Below, piece after piece: positions 63,914 to 64,000 of a DNA stretch of 64,000 nucleotides. A program made the translations under genes and the position numbers. Every line of letters starts with the position of its first letter. Positions within the stretch are counted from its first letter, which is position 1. A model generated the notes under the pieces. That model saw only the letters and a program-made list of their open reading frames with translations, had not been told where the DNA came from and ran no database searches. This stretch comes from an uncultured Flavobacteriales bacterium (GTDB taxonomy: Bacteria > Bacteroidota > Bacteroidia > Flavobacteriales > Schleiferiaceae). The stretch lies in assembly GCA_913055685.1 (NCBI GenBank), contig CAJXKC010000002.1:496001-560000 (forward strand). Reading direction: 5' to 3'.

Positions 63914-64000
63914 TTATTTTCTTTCAATATGAAAACGAGCAGAACTTAGATTTAGCCTTTTTAGGAGTTCTTTTTTTAAAAACTGTTCAAGATCCTCAAG
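63914..64000 (-). CDS. 3' end of an unidentified gene, cut by the right edge
   Basis: A minus-strand frame is open from the right edge to a TAA at 63914-63916 and encodes 28 residues ending LNLSSARFHIERK, with a charged helix before it (LEDLEQFLKKELLKR). The fragment is too short to name. Its place before bamD suggests a conserved housekeeping gene, and the 44-nt gap with a promoter box suggests bamD is transcribed separately. Confidence 0.55.
   Translation of the reverse strand, partial: LEDLEQFLKKELLKRLNLSSARFHIERK

Overview
The window reads as chromosomal DNA of a marine-type Bacteroidota, probably Flavobacteriales or a relative. Several things point there. Promoters fit the Bacteroidota form (TTTG, about 19 nt, TAnnTTTG). 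The families DUF4294, DUF3667, DUF4835, DUF2764 and the Bacteroidota omega subunit are typical of the phylum. So is the block bamD-rpoZ-coaBC-DUF4835-recN. No rRNA, tRNA or CRISPR array was seen.

Layout. (a) 1-2040: a possible nitric-oxide/heme group: di-iron RIC protein (cut by the left edge), group III truncated haemoglobin and a tryptophan 2,3-dioxygenase-like protein. (b) about 2041-18328: an integrative element inserted at the 3' end of mnmE. Its right end carries integrase, a zinc-finger/HTH excisionase candidate, an HTH protein and a DUF3987 primase/helicase-like ATPase, all on the minus strand. Its cargo on the plus strand is one long defence operon: half-size HsdS, HsdM, full HsdS, DUF1883-TIR, four-TM protein, CD-NTase (SMODS-like), DUF2188 protein, AlbA_2/HATPase/HTH protein, HsdR and a YgjP-like metallopeptidase. 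The TIR/4TM/CD-NTase block looks like a CBASS-type module nested in a type I restriction-modification operon and is visibly more AT-rich than hsdM and hsdR. This is the most interesting part of the window. (c) 18323-28805, minus strand: mnmE preceded by three signalling genes (CheB/CheR-PAS-histidine kinase, single-domain receiver, giant receiver-PAS protein without ATPase domain).

(d) 29016-37903: biotin carboxylase, DUF4294 and DUF3667 proteins, Tex, a thioesterase, an NTF2-like lipoprotein and the TrkA/TrkH potassium uptake pair. (e) 37900-46945, minus: a compact V-type ATPase operon (E, DUF2764, A, B, D, I, K) flanked by two universal stress proteins. Its K subunit keeps all five residues known to bind Na+ in Enterococcus hirae NtpK, so this stretch may serve Na+/K+ homeostasis together with Trk. 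(f) 47037-55521: general metabolism, TPR, ribosome hibernation, glycosyltransferase, peptidase and phosphatase genes. (g) 55661-58908: an XRE regulator with a palindromic operator-like site and intragenic copies of related motifs, then a DUF6580 membrane protein, a CobT-like protein and a beta-propeller lipoprotein that may handle corrinoids. (h) 58973-64000: recN, DUF4835, coaBC, rpoZ, bamD and the tail of another gene.

Most genes are tightly packed, with 1-20 nt gaps or ATGA overlaps, implying long operons. Function calls rest on recognised motifs read by eye. Element borders and all operator or att assignments are inference.
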